Shown: piece after piece, positions 8,445 through 16,712 of the stretch
Layout: each line of letters begins with the position of its first letter
Numbering within the stretch: the stretch's first letter is position 1
Translations under genes and position numbers: made by a program
Source of the DNA: Sphaerospermopsis sp. SIO1G1
Lineage (GTDB): Bacteria > Cyanobacteriota > Cyanobacteriia > Cyanobacteriales > Nostocaceae
NCBI GenBank assembly: GCA_010672785.1
Contig: JAAHFX010000008.1
Location: 1-64,000 of the forward strand
DNA: 64,000 bases
Reading direction: 5' to 3'
Notes under the pieces: model-generated
What the model was told of the DNA's origin: nothing
Seen by the model: the letters and a program-made list of their open reading frames with translations, nothing else
The model's database searches: none

Positions 8445-9525
8445 TTTAATTCTCGCTAAGTGTAATCTGTGGTTCAGTAACAATATGATATGTTAGAAGA
8501 CAAGTAATAGGTTATGATTCAACATCGCGTAAGCTTGTACTGTATAGACTGTGCAAAAATATGACTAAGATGATAATGTTAAGAATCGAGTCAGCTAAAA
8601 TAAAGTGATACTTTTATTTTCCCTGCTCTCTCCTATTACTTAGTGCCTACTGCTATAGTGTTTGTTAACGTCTTCAAATTCATATTTTTATGTATACTTT
8701 AGAAAAGGTAACATTTTCTCAATTTTATACATAGTTTTTATCTTAAAAATATTGTAAAGAAATAACACATAATTTACGCGTAGGATATGTAATATTAAAC
8801 CGTGAATGGGCAGAAAACGCTTAAGAGTAGGAGTTTTAGAGATATTCGGTGTGAGTCTGAACACAAGTGTTTAGTATATATTTTGAGTTACTATGTATAT
8901 AATAATTCTATTTGATCCTGGTATTTTATGCGGATTAGTCGTAAATAATTTTACTTTATATAGCACTATATAATTAAGTTAGGACCTCATTGAAAATAGA
9001 AGCCGATAAGCAGTAAGCTTTTGAGTTGCCATTACTAATATATGTTGCAGACTCATGAATTACAGAAATAGCTAGTTTGTATATGCGCATTTACAGAAAA
9101 CAAGTATACGTAAAAACTTTTACAGTATAACTAAAACTATATGCTTATAAAATAATATAGACTAACATACATAATTATATTAAGTAACATTAATCGCTAA
9201 AATGCTTAACTATTTTTACTTTTTAATTATGCCAAGCGTTACTAGACTTTTTAAAATCAAAAACAACAGTAAAAACTCTGAAATTTTGATGAATGTTAAT
9301 TATTAAATTAAATAGAAAATATATTATTTTACGGAAATAAATTATCAAAATGATACAAAGAATATCTTGTACTCTATATTTTATGTAAACCTTTCTAAAA
9401 ATTCAGAAAATTTTTCTAAAATTGTTTATTAATGGCAGAATTTGGGAATCCTAAATAATAGGAAATAGTAACCTCATCTCAGTGATGATAGAAACTTATA
9501 CTATTAAAGAAATATCAAGGTAATA
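8445..9525. other. Gene-free spacer, about 1.1 kb
   Basis: Very AT-rich DNA between the divergent aminotransferase and GAF/kinase genes. No ORF with family resemblance, tRNA-like structure or repeat element was found. It presumably contains the promoters of both flanking genes, but none stands out clearly. Confidence 0.5.
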
Positions 9526-11061
9526 ATGGTAATGATAGAACCGAAAAACCAACTATTCATTCCTGATAATGGTTGGAATTATTTAGAAACTAAAGAACAG
9601 CAACGGAACAAAGTATTATCAGAATTGGGTCTGAGAGAATCAGAAACAGTTCCTGTATTTGAAGAAGCAACTCAAACAGCAGCACACTTTTTAACATCAG
9701 AAATTTCTATTTTGGGATTCATAGATCAGGAAATTCACTGGTTTAAATCATCAGTTGGCCTATCAAGATTAGGACTGATGAATGATTTGGCCCAAAAACG
9801 CCAATTATTACGTAAGGATTCCTTTTGTTCCCAAGTGGTAGATAATGCTCAAATATTAGTTATTAACGATACCAATACAACTAAAGACCCTCTGATATTT
9901 AATAGCAAGTTAGTAAAAAATTATGGTATTCGTTCCTATTTAGGAGTACCGTTGATAGATGCTAATGGATGGTGTTTAGGTGCATTAGCTGTCATGGAAC
10001 GTAAACCCCGTAATTTTACAGAACAAGAAATTGCTTTCATGCAGATTATTTCACGTTGGTGCATGAGTGAGTTTGAACGTAACAAAATTATTAACGATAA
10101 TGCTTGTAAACATACAACTAAAAGCTACTCAACCACAAATATTAATGATTTACCACCACCATTAGACAAGGAAATAGACTTAGAAATTGCACCTGCTGTC
10201 GTAGATACAAGTTCTAATTCGACACAGCAGTTGAAATTGGAATTGTTAGATAAGTTAACCCAAGAGTTACGTACACCTCTAACATCTGTATTAGGAATGA
10301 CTAGTGTTCTGGGGCGGGAAATTTATGGGCCATTAACCAGTAAACAGCGAGAATATTTAGAAATTATCCAACATAGTGGTAAATATTTACTTTCGTTAGT
10401 TAATGAAATTGATGAACTAGGAACTTTAAACACCAACTCTAATTCACTCAATCTCAGTCCTGTTGATATTGAAATACTTTGTCAACAAGCTATTAAGACT
10501 TTATCAGATGTAGCTAGTCGTCGTGAGCAGGAGATTCATCTATCTGTAGAACCAGGAAATCATCGGATTTGGTATTTGGATAAAGACAAGGTTAAACAAA
10601 TTGTTTATCACCTGCTATTTAATATGGTGCAAGTTTCTCCTAGCGGTAGTATTATTCATGTTCACATTTCCTATAAGGAAAGTAACTTGTGTATTACTCT
10701 TTGGGTATCTCATCCCTGGTTAGGAGAAGGAATATCAGATATTGATTCTTATTTATATCCTGATTCCTCATCAATGATGGATGTTGTTGAACAACCACGA
10801 GCATTAGAACTGCAAAATAATTATCAAGAAACAGATTTATTGAACGGTTCTCAAAATTATACCAATAATAATAATCCTTTAGATCATAATGTCAGCAGTA
10901 ATTCTGCCAATATGTCCCGTGAAAAACTAGGTTTATTACTTAGCTGTCAATTAGTAGAACTTCATGGAGGGGACATTGCTATTCAAGGGTCGGTACATTT
11001 GGGAACTAGATATTTAGTTTATTTACCATTGCAAACCGCAGAAACTAACAATTATTCCTAA
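9526..11061 (+). CDS. GAF domain protein with degenerate histidine-kinase module
   Basis: A 511-residue cytosolic signalling protein. Residues about 40-188 form a GAF domain (DSFCSQVVDN, VKNYGIRSYLGVPLID, CLGALAVMERKP). Residues about 235-305 resemble a HisKA dimerisation helix, but the H-box reads LTQELRTPLTS, so the phospho-acceptor His is Gln246. The ATPase domain keeps an N-box-like LLFNMVQVSPSG and a G2-like LGLLLSCQLVELHGG, but the D-box Asp is missing (VSHPWLGEGI). It may therefore be a pseudokinase, scaffold or GAF-based sensor rather than a working kinase. An AAGG sits 8 bases before the ATG at 9526; a second in-frame ATG at 9532 is equally possible. No response regulator is adjacent. 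Confidence 0.8.
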   Translation: MVMIEPKNQLFIPDNGWNYLETKEQQRNKVLSELGLRESETVPVFEEATQTAAHFLTSEISILGFIDQEIHWFKSSVGLSRLGLMNDLAQKRQLLRKDSFCSQVVDNAQILVINDTNTTKDPLIFNSKLVKNYGIRSYLGVPLIDANGWCLGALAVMERKPRNFTEQEIAFMQIISRWCMSEFERNKIINDNACKHTTKSYSTTNINDLPPPLDKEIDLEIAPAVVDTSSNSTQQLKLELLDKLTQELRTPLTSVLGMTSVLGREIYGPLTSKQREYLEIIQHSGKYLLSLVNEIDELGTLNTNSNSLNLSPVDIEILCQQAIKTLSDVASRREQEIHLSVEPGNHRIWYLDKDKVKQIVYHLLFNMVQVSPSGSIIHVHISYKESNLCITLWVSHPWLGEGISDIDSYLYPDSSSMMDVVEQPRALELQNNYQETDLLNGSQNYTNNNNPLDHNVSSNSANMSREKLGLLLSCQLVELHGGDIAIQGSVHLGTRYLVYLPLQTAETNNYS

Positions 11062-11308
11062 TAAATAAATGAGTGAATAATTGATAGTTAAATAGATAAA
11101 TTGGTGTTGCTGATTTAGGATATGAAATGCAAAAACTTTAACTTGTCAAGTTTGAATATTTGTACCTTGGCGCGATCTCATAAAGTGCATTCATACATAT
11201 TTTGGATCAGCAACGCTCAATTCTGAACTCAAGTCGCAATTTTGGTAGAGGTCTAATCAAGTATCTGATCACAATTTTCCTCTTTAGTACCCAAGCAAAA
11301 TTAATTAC

Positions 11309-11410
11309 AGCACTTTCCGGTGTAATGAGGTACGTTTTTGGCGGGCAAGATGCCCACCCCACAAGAGTTTCATGATTATGATTTGTACCTCATAGCAACG
11401 AAATCTGCTG
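11309..11410 (+). mobile_element. Family A MITE-like element, copy 1
   Basis: A 102-bp element starting CAGCACTTTCC and ending GAAATCTGCTG, flanked by TA on both sides. Its ends are imperfect inverted repeats that include ATGAGGTAC / GTACCTCAT. It is almost identical to the copy at 38175-38277 and related to the inverted copy at 55485-55587. It has no coding capacity. The TA flanks suggest mobilisation in trans by an IS630/Tc1-mariner type transposase (inference). Confidence 0.75.
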
Positions 11411-11537
11411 TAAACTCTGTATTCTTTAACTCTGTTAATATTTCCCTATGCTAACTATAAGATTTAGGCATTGCCAGTTTTGGGTATGATGTTAGATTTT
11501 AGATTTTATTCTCTTGAAACTTCTTGTTAATATTAAC

Positions 11538-11574
11538 TGTTACCTGTTACCTGTTCCCCGTTACCTGTTCCCTG
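11538..11574. repeat. Heptamer array (CTGTTAC/CTGTTCC)
   Basis: About five 7-base units alternating between CTGTTAC and CTGTTCC. STRR-type repeat. Confidence 0.7.
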
Positions 11575-11623
11575 AATCTTAATTTCATACCTTAACCTTA
11601 ATTCAGCAACGCCAAAATTTATT

Positions 11624-11714
11624 AGGACTTACGCATTTTAATGAAGAGTTGGAGTTTGAGATTGCTTCCTTCCGTCACAATGACAGTATTTGAAGTATAT
11701 TTTGCGTAAGTCCT
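11624..11714. mobile_element. Family D element, copy 1
   Basis: A 91-bp element bounded by AGGACTTACGCA and its inverse TGCGTAAGTCCT (last base at 11714; the inner match is TTGCGTAAGTCCT). The core contains GAGATTGCTTCCTTCCGTCA and CAATGACAG. It matches copies at 21261-21351 and 26265-26359 closely. Non-coding and MITE-like. Confidence 0.75.
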
Positions 11715-11813
11715 GTTGATATTGAATGACAAGTTACTAACTACCACAGCACAAATTAGTTTACACTGTATCTTGTGAAAGATTAAGAAATATTAAAGTT
11801 TACCAGTGTAGTC

Positions 11814-13067
11814 ATGGAATGTATCATAAATCGCCGCGCTCTGTTTTCCGCTACTCATAGGTATTGGTTACCAGAATTGAGTGAAACCGAAAACCTAGAC
11901 AAGTTTGGTCCTTTCTCGAAATTTCCTGGTCAAGGTCATAACTATGTGTTATTTATCTCCATGTCTGGTGAACTCGATGAATATGGAATGGTGTTAAACC
12001 TCTCAGATGTGAAACACACCATTAAAAGCGAAGCTACCGGTCAACTAGATTTTTCTTACCTCAATGATCTGTGGCCGGAATTTCAAAAAACCCTTCCTAC
12101 CACAGAAAATATTGCTAAAGTCGTCTGGGAGCGGTTAAAACCCCATTTACCCATTGTTAAGGTCCAATTGTTTGAACATCCTCAAATGTGGGCAGAATAT
12201 CAAGGAGAAGGGGAAAAAGCTTCCATTACTGTAAAAAGTCATTTTAGTGCTGCCCATCGTTTAGCGCCCCATTTGAGTGCAGAAAAATATGGTAAATACA
12301 CTCGTACCCACGGCCACAATTATCATTTAGAAGTGACTGTGGAAGGAGAAATGGACTCACGGACAGGAATGATCGTAGATGTTCCAGCTTTAAATAAAGT
12401 GATTGAAGATCAAGTGTTGGAATTATTTGATCATACCTGCATAAATGAAGATATTCCTTATTTTTCCGAACTACAAATAGTTCCCACAAGTGAAAATATC
12501 TCCCGTTACATCAGCGACTTGCTACAATCTCCTATTGAGAAGTTGGGAGCAAAATTATCCAAGGTAAAATTATTTGAAAGTGATCAATTGTGGTCAGAGT
12601 ATAAAAGTAATGGATCAGAAACATTTTTCAATGTAGCGACTGATTTTAGTGCAGCACACAGACTAGCTCATCCGGATCTGAGTTTAGAAAAAAATCAACA
12701 GATTTATGGTAAATGCGCTCGCATTAATGGACATGGACATAATTATCATCTAGAAGTCACTGTCAAAAGTGAAATTGATCCAAACACAGGTATGGGTATT
12801 GATTTGGGAAGTTTAAATCAACTTATTCAAGACCATGTACTTGAGCCAATGGATTTTAGTTTTTTAAACAAAGATGTTCCCCATTTTGCTGAAGTTGTAC
12901 CCACAGCCGAAAACATAGCCCTCTATATAAATAATATTTTGCGATCACCTATTCAACAATTAGGGGCTGAACTTTACAGAATTAAACTTGTTGAAAGTCC
13001 CAATAATTCCTGTGAGGTTTACGCTGCTAACTTAGATCAAACTTCTGTTGATAAAGTCATGAATTAA
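11814..13067 (+). CDS. Triple-domain 6-pyruvoyl-tetrahydropterin synthase/QueD-like protein
   Basis: A 417-residue protein made of three tandem PTPS/6-carboxytetrahydropterin-synthase domains (about 1-130, 138-262, 272-403). Each starts with an FSA(T/A)HR motif carrying a zinc His (15, 148, 282). The zinc HxH is intact in domains 2 (H166, H168) and 3 (H307, H309); domain 1 has Gln40-Gly-His42. The catalytic Cys is present only in domain 3 (C301); Tyr162 replaces it in domain 2. The catalytic Asp-His pair is present only in domain 2 (D206-H207); domains 1 and 3 have Asp-Phe. The substrate-anchoring Glu is kept in all three (121, 255, 394). Single-domain family members of about 120-150 residues form oligomers and act in queuosine or pterin synthesis. 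No que or fol genes are adjacent, so the pathway is unknown. Confidence 0.85.
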   Translation: MECIINRRALFSATHRYWLPELSETENLDKFGPFSKFPGQGHNYVLFISMSGELDEYGMVLNLSDVKHTIKSEATGQLDFSYLNDLWPEFQKTLPTTENIAKVVWERLKPHLPIVKVQLFEHPQMWAEYQGEGEKASITVKSHFSAAHRLAPHLSAEKYGKYTRTHGHNYHLEVTVEGEMDSRTGMIVDVPALNKVIEDQVLELFDHTCINEDIPYFSELQIVPTSENISRYISDLLQSPIEKLGAKLSKVKLFESDQLWSEYKSNGSETFFNVATDFSAAHRLAHPDLSLEKNQQIYGKCARINGHGHNYHLEVTVKSEIDPNTGMGIDLGSLNQLIQDHVLEPMDFSFLNKDVPHFAEVVPTAENIALYINNILRSPIQQLGAELYRIKLVESPNNSCEVYAANLDQTSVDKVMN

Positions 13068-13142
13068 TCTGATTTAGCAGCATTGGCAAATAAGCATATC
13101 CTCGAATTTATCCATTTTATTTTTCGGGGATATGTTAATTGG

Positions 13143-13260
13143 TAGTAATAACTGATAATTGATAATTGGTAATTGGTGATTGGTGATTGGTGATTGGGAA
13201 TCCGGATTTTATTTAATTAATCAGTAATTACGAATTACGAATTACGAATTACGAATTACA
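13143..13260. repeat. Two heptamer arrays (GGTGATT and GAATTAC)
   Basis: Repeats of GGTGATT/GATAATT variants (about 13153-13197) and about five copies of GAATTAC (13226-13260), lying downstream of the triple PTPS-like gene. STRR type. Confidence 0.75.
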
Positions 13261-13276
13261 TTAAACCCTAAATAAA

Positions 13277-14197
13277 TTAACCCTGTACCTGAGCAATTAC
13301 AGTCCGGTGACGAGGACTATTGCTAGTAATAGTAGGAGATTGAAAACCAGACTCAATTAATGCTTGCTCAATATCTAAAGTGAAATATTCATCTAAATAA
13401 GGTTCGGTACTTTTGAGGAGTGTAAATACATAAGCAGGCATTTTTTTGTAAATTTCTGATTGAGGATTCATATCCATAAATGTTAAATGGCCACTTGGAC
13501 GTAATACCCTTCTTGCTTCTGCAAAAATATTTTTAGTTGCTGACTGGGGTAATTCATGACACATTAAAAAAATAGAAACTAAATCAAAAGAATTATCTGC
13601 TAATCCTGTAGATTCAGCTTGAGCATGAACCCAATTAATATTAGTTTGACGTTGTTGAGAACGATAATTAGCAACTGCTAAGAAATAGGGAGATAAGTCT
13701 AAACCTGTGATTTTTGCTTCGGGGTAAAGCTCTTGTAATGCAAAGGAACTCATACCCACACTGCAACCTAAATCTAATATATCTTGTGGTGGTTGAAAAA
13801 TGGAATTTTTGAGGATATTATGGTAGCTGGCTCTGAGTTTAGCATCTCCTTCTGGGTGAAAATTTTGCCAAACTTTTGCGTGTACTGCATAAGCAGCTGA
13901 TTCTACCTCAAAAGCAGCTTGCCAACTGAGATTTCCTGATTCATAAGCATGGAATGAAGTAGTGTAATATTCTGGATAAGTAAGTTGAGGATTTTGGATT
14001 TGAGCTAAATCATCAGTCCAATCTCTAACTTGGAGTTTTTCTACTTCTTCATACCAATTAATACCTATTTTTTTAGCCCTTTTAATCATCATTTGTCTAG
14101 CTTGGTGTTTAGCTATATTAAATAAGGGTTTAAAGGAGAGAATACTGTTAATTAAGCTAGAAGTAAATTTAGGAGTGGTGTTGATAGAAGTAGTCAT
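13277..14197 (-). CDS. Class I SAM-dependent methyltransferase
   Basis: A 306-residue methyltransferase. The SAM-binding motif I is ILDLGCSVGMSSFALQEL, followed by ITGLDLSPYFLAVA (motif II acidic residue) and a post-motif SFDLVSIFLMCHELP. About 110 N-terminal residues precede the Rossmann domain. The ATG at 14197 is chosen; an in-frame ATG at 14281 would add 28 residues that are hydrophobic and unlike a folded domain. The substrate is unknown; the general shape fits the methyltransferase 11/25 families. It is flanked by repeats on both sides and does not appear to be in an operon. Confidence 0.82.
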   Translation of the reverse strand: MTTSINTTPKFTSSLINSILSFKPLFNIAKHQARQMMIKRAKKIGINWYEEVEKLQVRDWTDDLAQIQNPQLTYPEYYTTSFHAYESGNLSWQAAFEVESAAYAVHAKVWQNFHPEGDAKLRASYHNILKNSIFQPPQDILDLGCSVGMSSFALQELYPEAKITGLDLSPYFLAVANYRSQQRQTNINWVHAQAESTGLADNSFDLVSIFLMCHELPQSATKNIFAEARRVLRPSGHLTFMDMNPQSEIYKKMPAYVFTLLKSTEPYLDEYFTLDIEQALIESGFQSPTITSNSPRHRTVIAQVQG

Positions 14198-14320
14198 GGT
14201 ATTTGTAGTTGATAACAGCTTTATTTTATAGCAAGATATAAATTTAGAAAGAAAGTTTAACATAAAAAAACCATCCGGCAAAGGATGGAATGAAAGCTAA
14301 AATGCTGTTTGATTTTCAAC

Positions 14321-14450
14321 TATAGTGTCCGATTTGATTTATGTCCGCGTAGCGTGGCGTTAGCCATATTTTTTGTGGAGTCAGGGAACAGTTAAGAAGA
14401 ATTTACGTATGTACTGAGTTTTGTTCAAAAATCAAATAGGAGTCCTATAT
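14321..14450 (-). mobile_element. Family B MITE-like element, copy 1
   Basis: A 130-bp element bounded by TATAGTGTCCGATTTGATTT and, at the other end, ATCAAATAGGAGTCCTATA, which are imperfect inverted repeats. The same element occurs in the opposite orientation at 35976-36106. Inside lie a CGTAGCGTGGCGTTAGCCAT palindrome-type repeat and a GTCAGGGAACAG segment that in the other copy is expanded into heptamers. Non-coding. Confidence 0.7.
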
Positions 14451-14460
14451 TAAAATCTGA

Positions 14461-16143
14461 CTATTGAGAATTACCTTCTTTTAAAGATAACAACATTTCC
14501 ATTTGAATTATGGACTGATTAGGACTATTGACAGTCACACCAAAACCATTGATAGACTGTAAAATTGCATTAACATCAGCAGGTAAAGGTTGATTAGCTG
14601 TGACAAAATTATTAATGACTGAAGTAGCTTTTTCCATATCTAAATAAAAGTAGCCACCATTAGGTTTTTCTAACGAACCAGTTATTGTTTTAAATCTGTC
14701 ACTTTGATCAAGACTTTTACCTTGACTATTTGCTATAGTTTCCGCAATTGGACTACCAAGAGCTAGAAATACAGTATCCTGATCTAACCAACCATGTGCG
14801 ATTAAAGGTCCTTGAAAAGGTATTTCCCATTCGGTAATATTTTTGCCTGCTATAGTTTTTTGTTTTACATTTAGTGATTGTTCTTTAGCTAGATTATCTA
14901 GTTTTTTCAAAGTTGCTTCTGCTGTTTTGCGATCGCTGGTATCTAAGATAATTGCACCCCCAAAACCCACATTTTCCAGTAAACCTTGATCAGATTGCAC
15001 TGCTCCCAATGCAAACTCTCCATTCATCCAACTAAAAATATCTTGATCCAGATCAAGATTGGTAAATGTTTTCAGTTGTTTGCGTGCTTGCTCTACTCCC
15101 TGTTGAATTTCCGGAGTTTGTTTTGATTCTTCTAAAAAGGCTTGCCAACTTTTACTAATGTCTTGTCCTGTTAAAAGGGCTATGGTTTGATTAGGGAATT
15201 TACTAACTATTTTCCCTGGACTACTCTGATAATTAAGTTTGCTTAATTGAGGATCAAGGTTAATGATCGTTTTAAACCTTAATCCTGAATCATCAACACC
15301 AATACCAGCAACCATAGATTTAACTTGTTTGAGTTGTTCTATAGTTTGAGATTGTAATTGCGGAGATTGAGGATTTAAAGCAGCTAATTGTTGTATCACA
15401 TTGGCATGATCTGGTAAATAAATTTGTACCAGAGTATTATCCAAATCTACTCCTTTGGATAAAAGACTATTTGCTCCTTCCTTCGTTGCAAAAGAAGCTT
15501 CTCCTTTGTAGGTATCAATTGCTTTTTCTACAGCTTTCTGAGTGGGAGCTAATAGTATATGAGAATTATTTAAGATTGCTACATAAGTTGGTTGATTATT
15601 ACTTTGATTTGTAAAGATTGTCTGACCTTTATATTCTGACTCTTCAATTTGGGAATCTTTTTGTTGTTTTAACTTGTTAGCAAAATTTAGAGCATTAATT
15701 TTGTCTTTTATGCCTATGATTAGTAATACATTTGATTCTTGTTGAGTCTGACTAGATATGTTTTCCTGAGTAGAGTCACTTTCGTGTTCAGGTAATACCG
15801 CAATCATAACTCCGCCAATCCAAGATTGAATATCTGTCTCATAAGAGACATCACTACCACTGAAAAAATCTTGCTGGAAATCTTGTAAACGCTTTTTCAC
15901 TAAATCCTGAGCTTGTTCAGTACCAAACTGCTGTAATTCATTCCAAGAATCTGTATCAGTCTTGATATATGTAGCCATCAAAGCATTTGCAGGTACTAGT
16001 TTAGCACTGCTCATAGCTGTCAAACTATCATCATCAGTAGTTTTGAAGTATAAATAAGCAGCAATACCGCCAGCGATAACGATAGCAGCACTAATAGCAG
16101 GAACTAAAAACTTAGATTTACGATTAGATATATTTTCAGGCAT
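14461..16143 (-). CDS. DUF3352 domain protein, membrane-anchored
   Basis: A 560-residue protein with one N-terminal membrane segment (about 13-33) and a large extracytoplasmic domain beginning AKLVPANALMATYIKTD. This matches the DUF3352 family, common in cyanobacteria and of unknown function. The segments GQTIFTNQSN, VAILNNSHILLAPTQ and FLALGSPIAETI recur in such proteins. The anchor suggests a place in the thylakoid or plasma membrane with the bulk in the lumen or periplasm. No operon partner is evident. Confidence 0.8.
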   Translation of the reverse strand: MPENISNRKSKFLVPAISAAIVIAGGIAAYLYFKTTDDDSLTAMSSAKLVPANALMATYIKTDTDSWNELQQFGTEQAQDLVKKRLQDFQQDFFSGSDVSYETDIQSWIGGVMIAVLPEHESDSTQENISSQTQQESNVLLIIGIKDKINALNFANKLKQQKDSQIEESEYKGQTIFTNQSNNQPTYVAILNNSHILLAPTQKAVEKAIDTYKGEASFATKEGANSLLSKGVDLDNTLVQIYLPDHANVIQQLAALNPQSPQLQSQTIEQLKQVKSMVAGIGVDDSGLRFKTIINLDPQLSKLNYQSSPGKIVSKFPNQTIALLTGQDISKSWQAFLEESKQTPEIQQGVEQARKQLKTFTNLDLDQDIFSWMNGEFALGAVQSDQGLLENVGFGGAIILDTSDRKTAEATLKKLDNLAKEQSLNVKQKTIAGKNITEWEIPFQGPLIAHGWLDQDTVFLALGSPIAETIANSQGKSLDQSDRFKTITGSLEKPNGGYFYLDMEKATSVINNFVTANQPLPADVNAILQSINGFGVTVNSPNQSIIQMEMLLSLKEGNSQ

Positions 16144-16712
16144 TGTTATAATCCTTGTTTACTAAAAAGATCCATAGCCAGTCATGATAGTAATAGCTGC
16201 TGGAGAGGAGTTTTATATGACGCATTGGTATCAACTTAGGTTCAAATCCTTTTTCCAAAGCCGTTTTACCGGGGTGGAGTTATTCCCAGGTTAATGGATA
16301 ATTCCCAAAACGTCCTCATCATCAGGTTTCTATGTTAAATTGACACCAATGAAAATGAATCTAGGGTTTCCCCGTCTAATAAAGTAAACATCAATTTATA
16401 ACCTTTTTCCTACCTGTAATAATAATTTCAAAAATTAAACAGGATTCCTATATTTGTCATCAAAGGAAATAGGCGGCCTCGATACATTCTCAAAGAAACT
16501 GTTTTATACCACATCCTCTAGTGCTATTTATATAAAATCGAAAAATTATCAATAAAATCACACAGATGTAAACTTGGGATTAAAATGGGGGAATTGATGT
16601 AAATCACTACACTCAAGAACAAATCCTGATCAAAGACGATTTTGATTAGGGAGAGGCATCTACAATTGCTATTTTTGCATAAGTTTCAGGATTACAAGGC
16701 CAGTAATAATCA
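16144..16712. other. Gene-free spacer with family E element
   Basis: This divergent spacer between the DUF3352 gene and the aminopeptidase holds the family E element (16223-16351). The remainder is AT-rich and without recognisable genes. A short ORF at 16642 overlaps the aminopeptidase start in another frame and looks spurious. Confidence 0.5.
16223..16351. mobile_element. Family E inverted-repeat element, copy 1
   Basis: A 129-bp sequence bounded by CATTGGTATCAACTTAGG and GTTAAATTGACACCAATG, imperfect inverted repeats of each other. The same end pair bounds a 182-bp sequence at 40937-41118. The two copies share ends but little internal sequence. Non-coding, possibly MITE-like. Confidence 0.55.

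Larger units (their letters stand above)
11062..11813. other. Gene-free spacer with repeat elements
   Basis: This 752-base spacer holds a family A element (11309-11410), a heptamer array (11538-11574) and a family D element (11624-11714), annotated separately. The phrase ATTCAGCAACGCC before the D copy resembles a family C end. No gene is evident. Confidence 0.6.

Noticed and set aside
16235..16252. GGTTCAAATCC, like a tRNA T-loop
   Set aside because: The flanking bases do not form a T-stem or acceptor stem, and the sequence lies inside the family E element.
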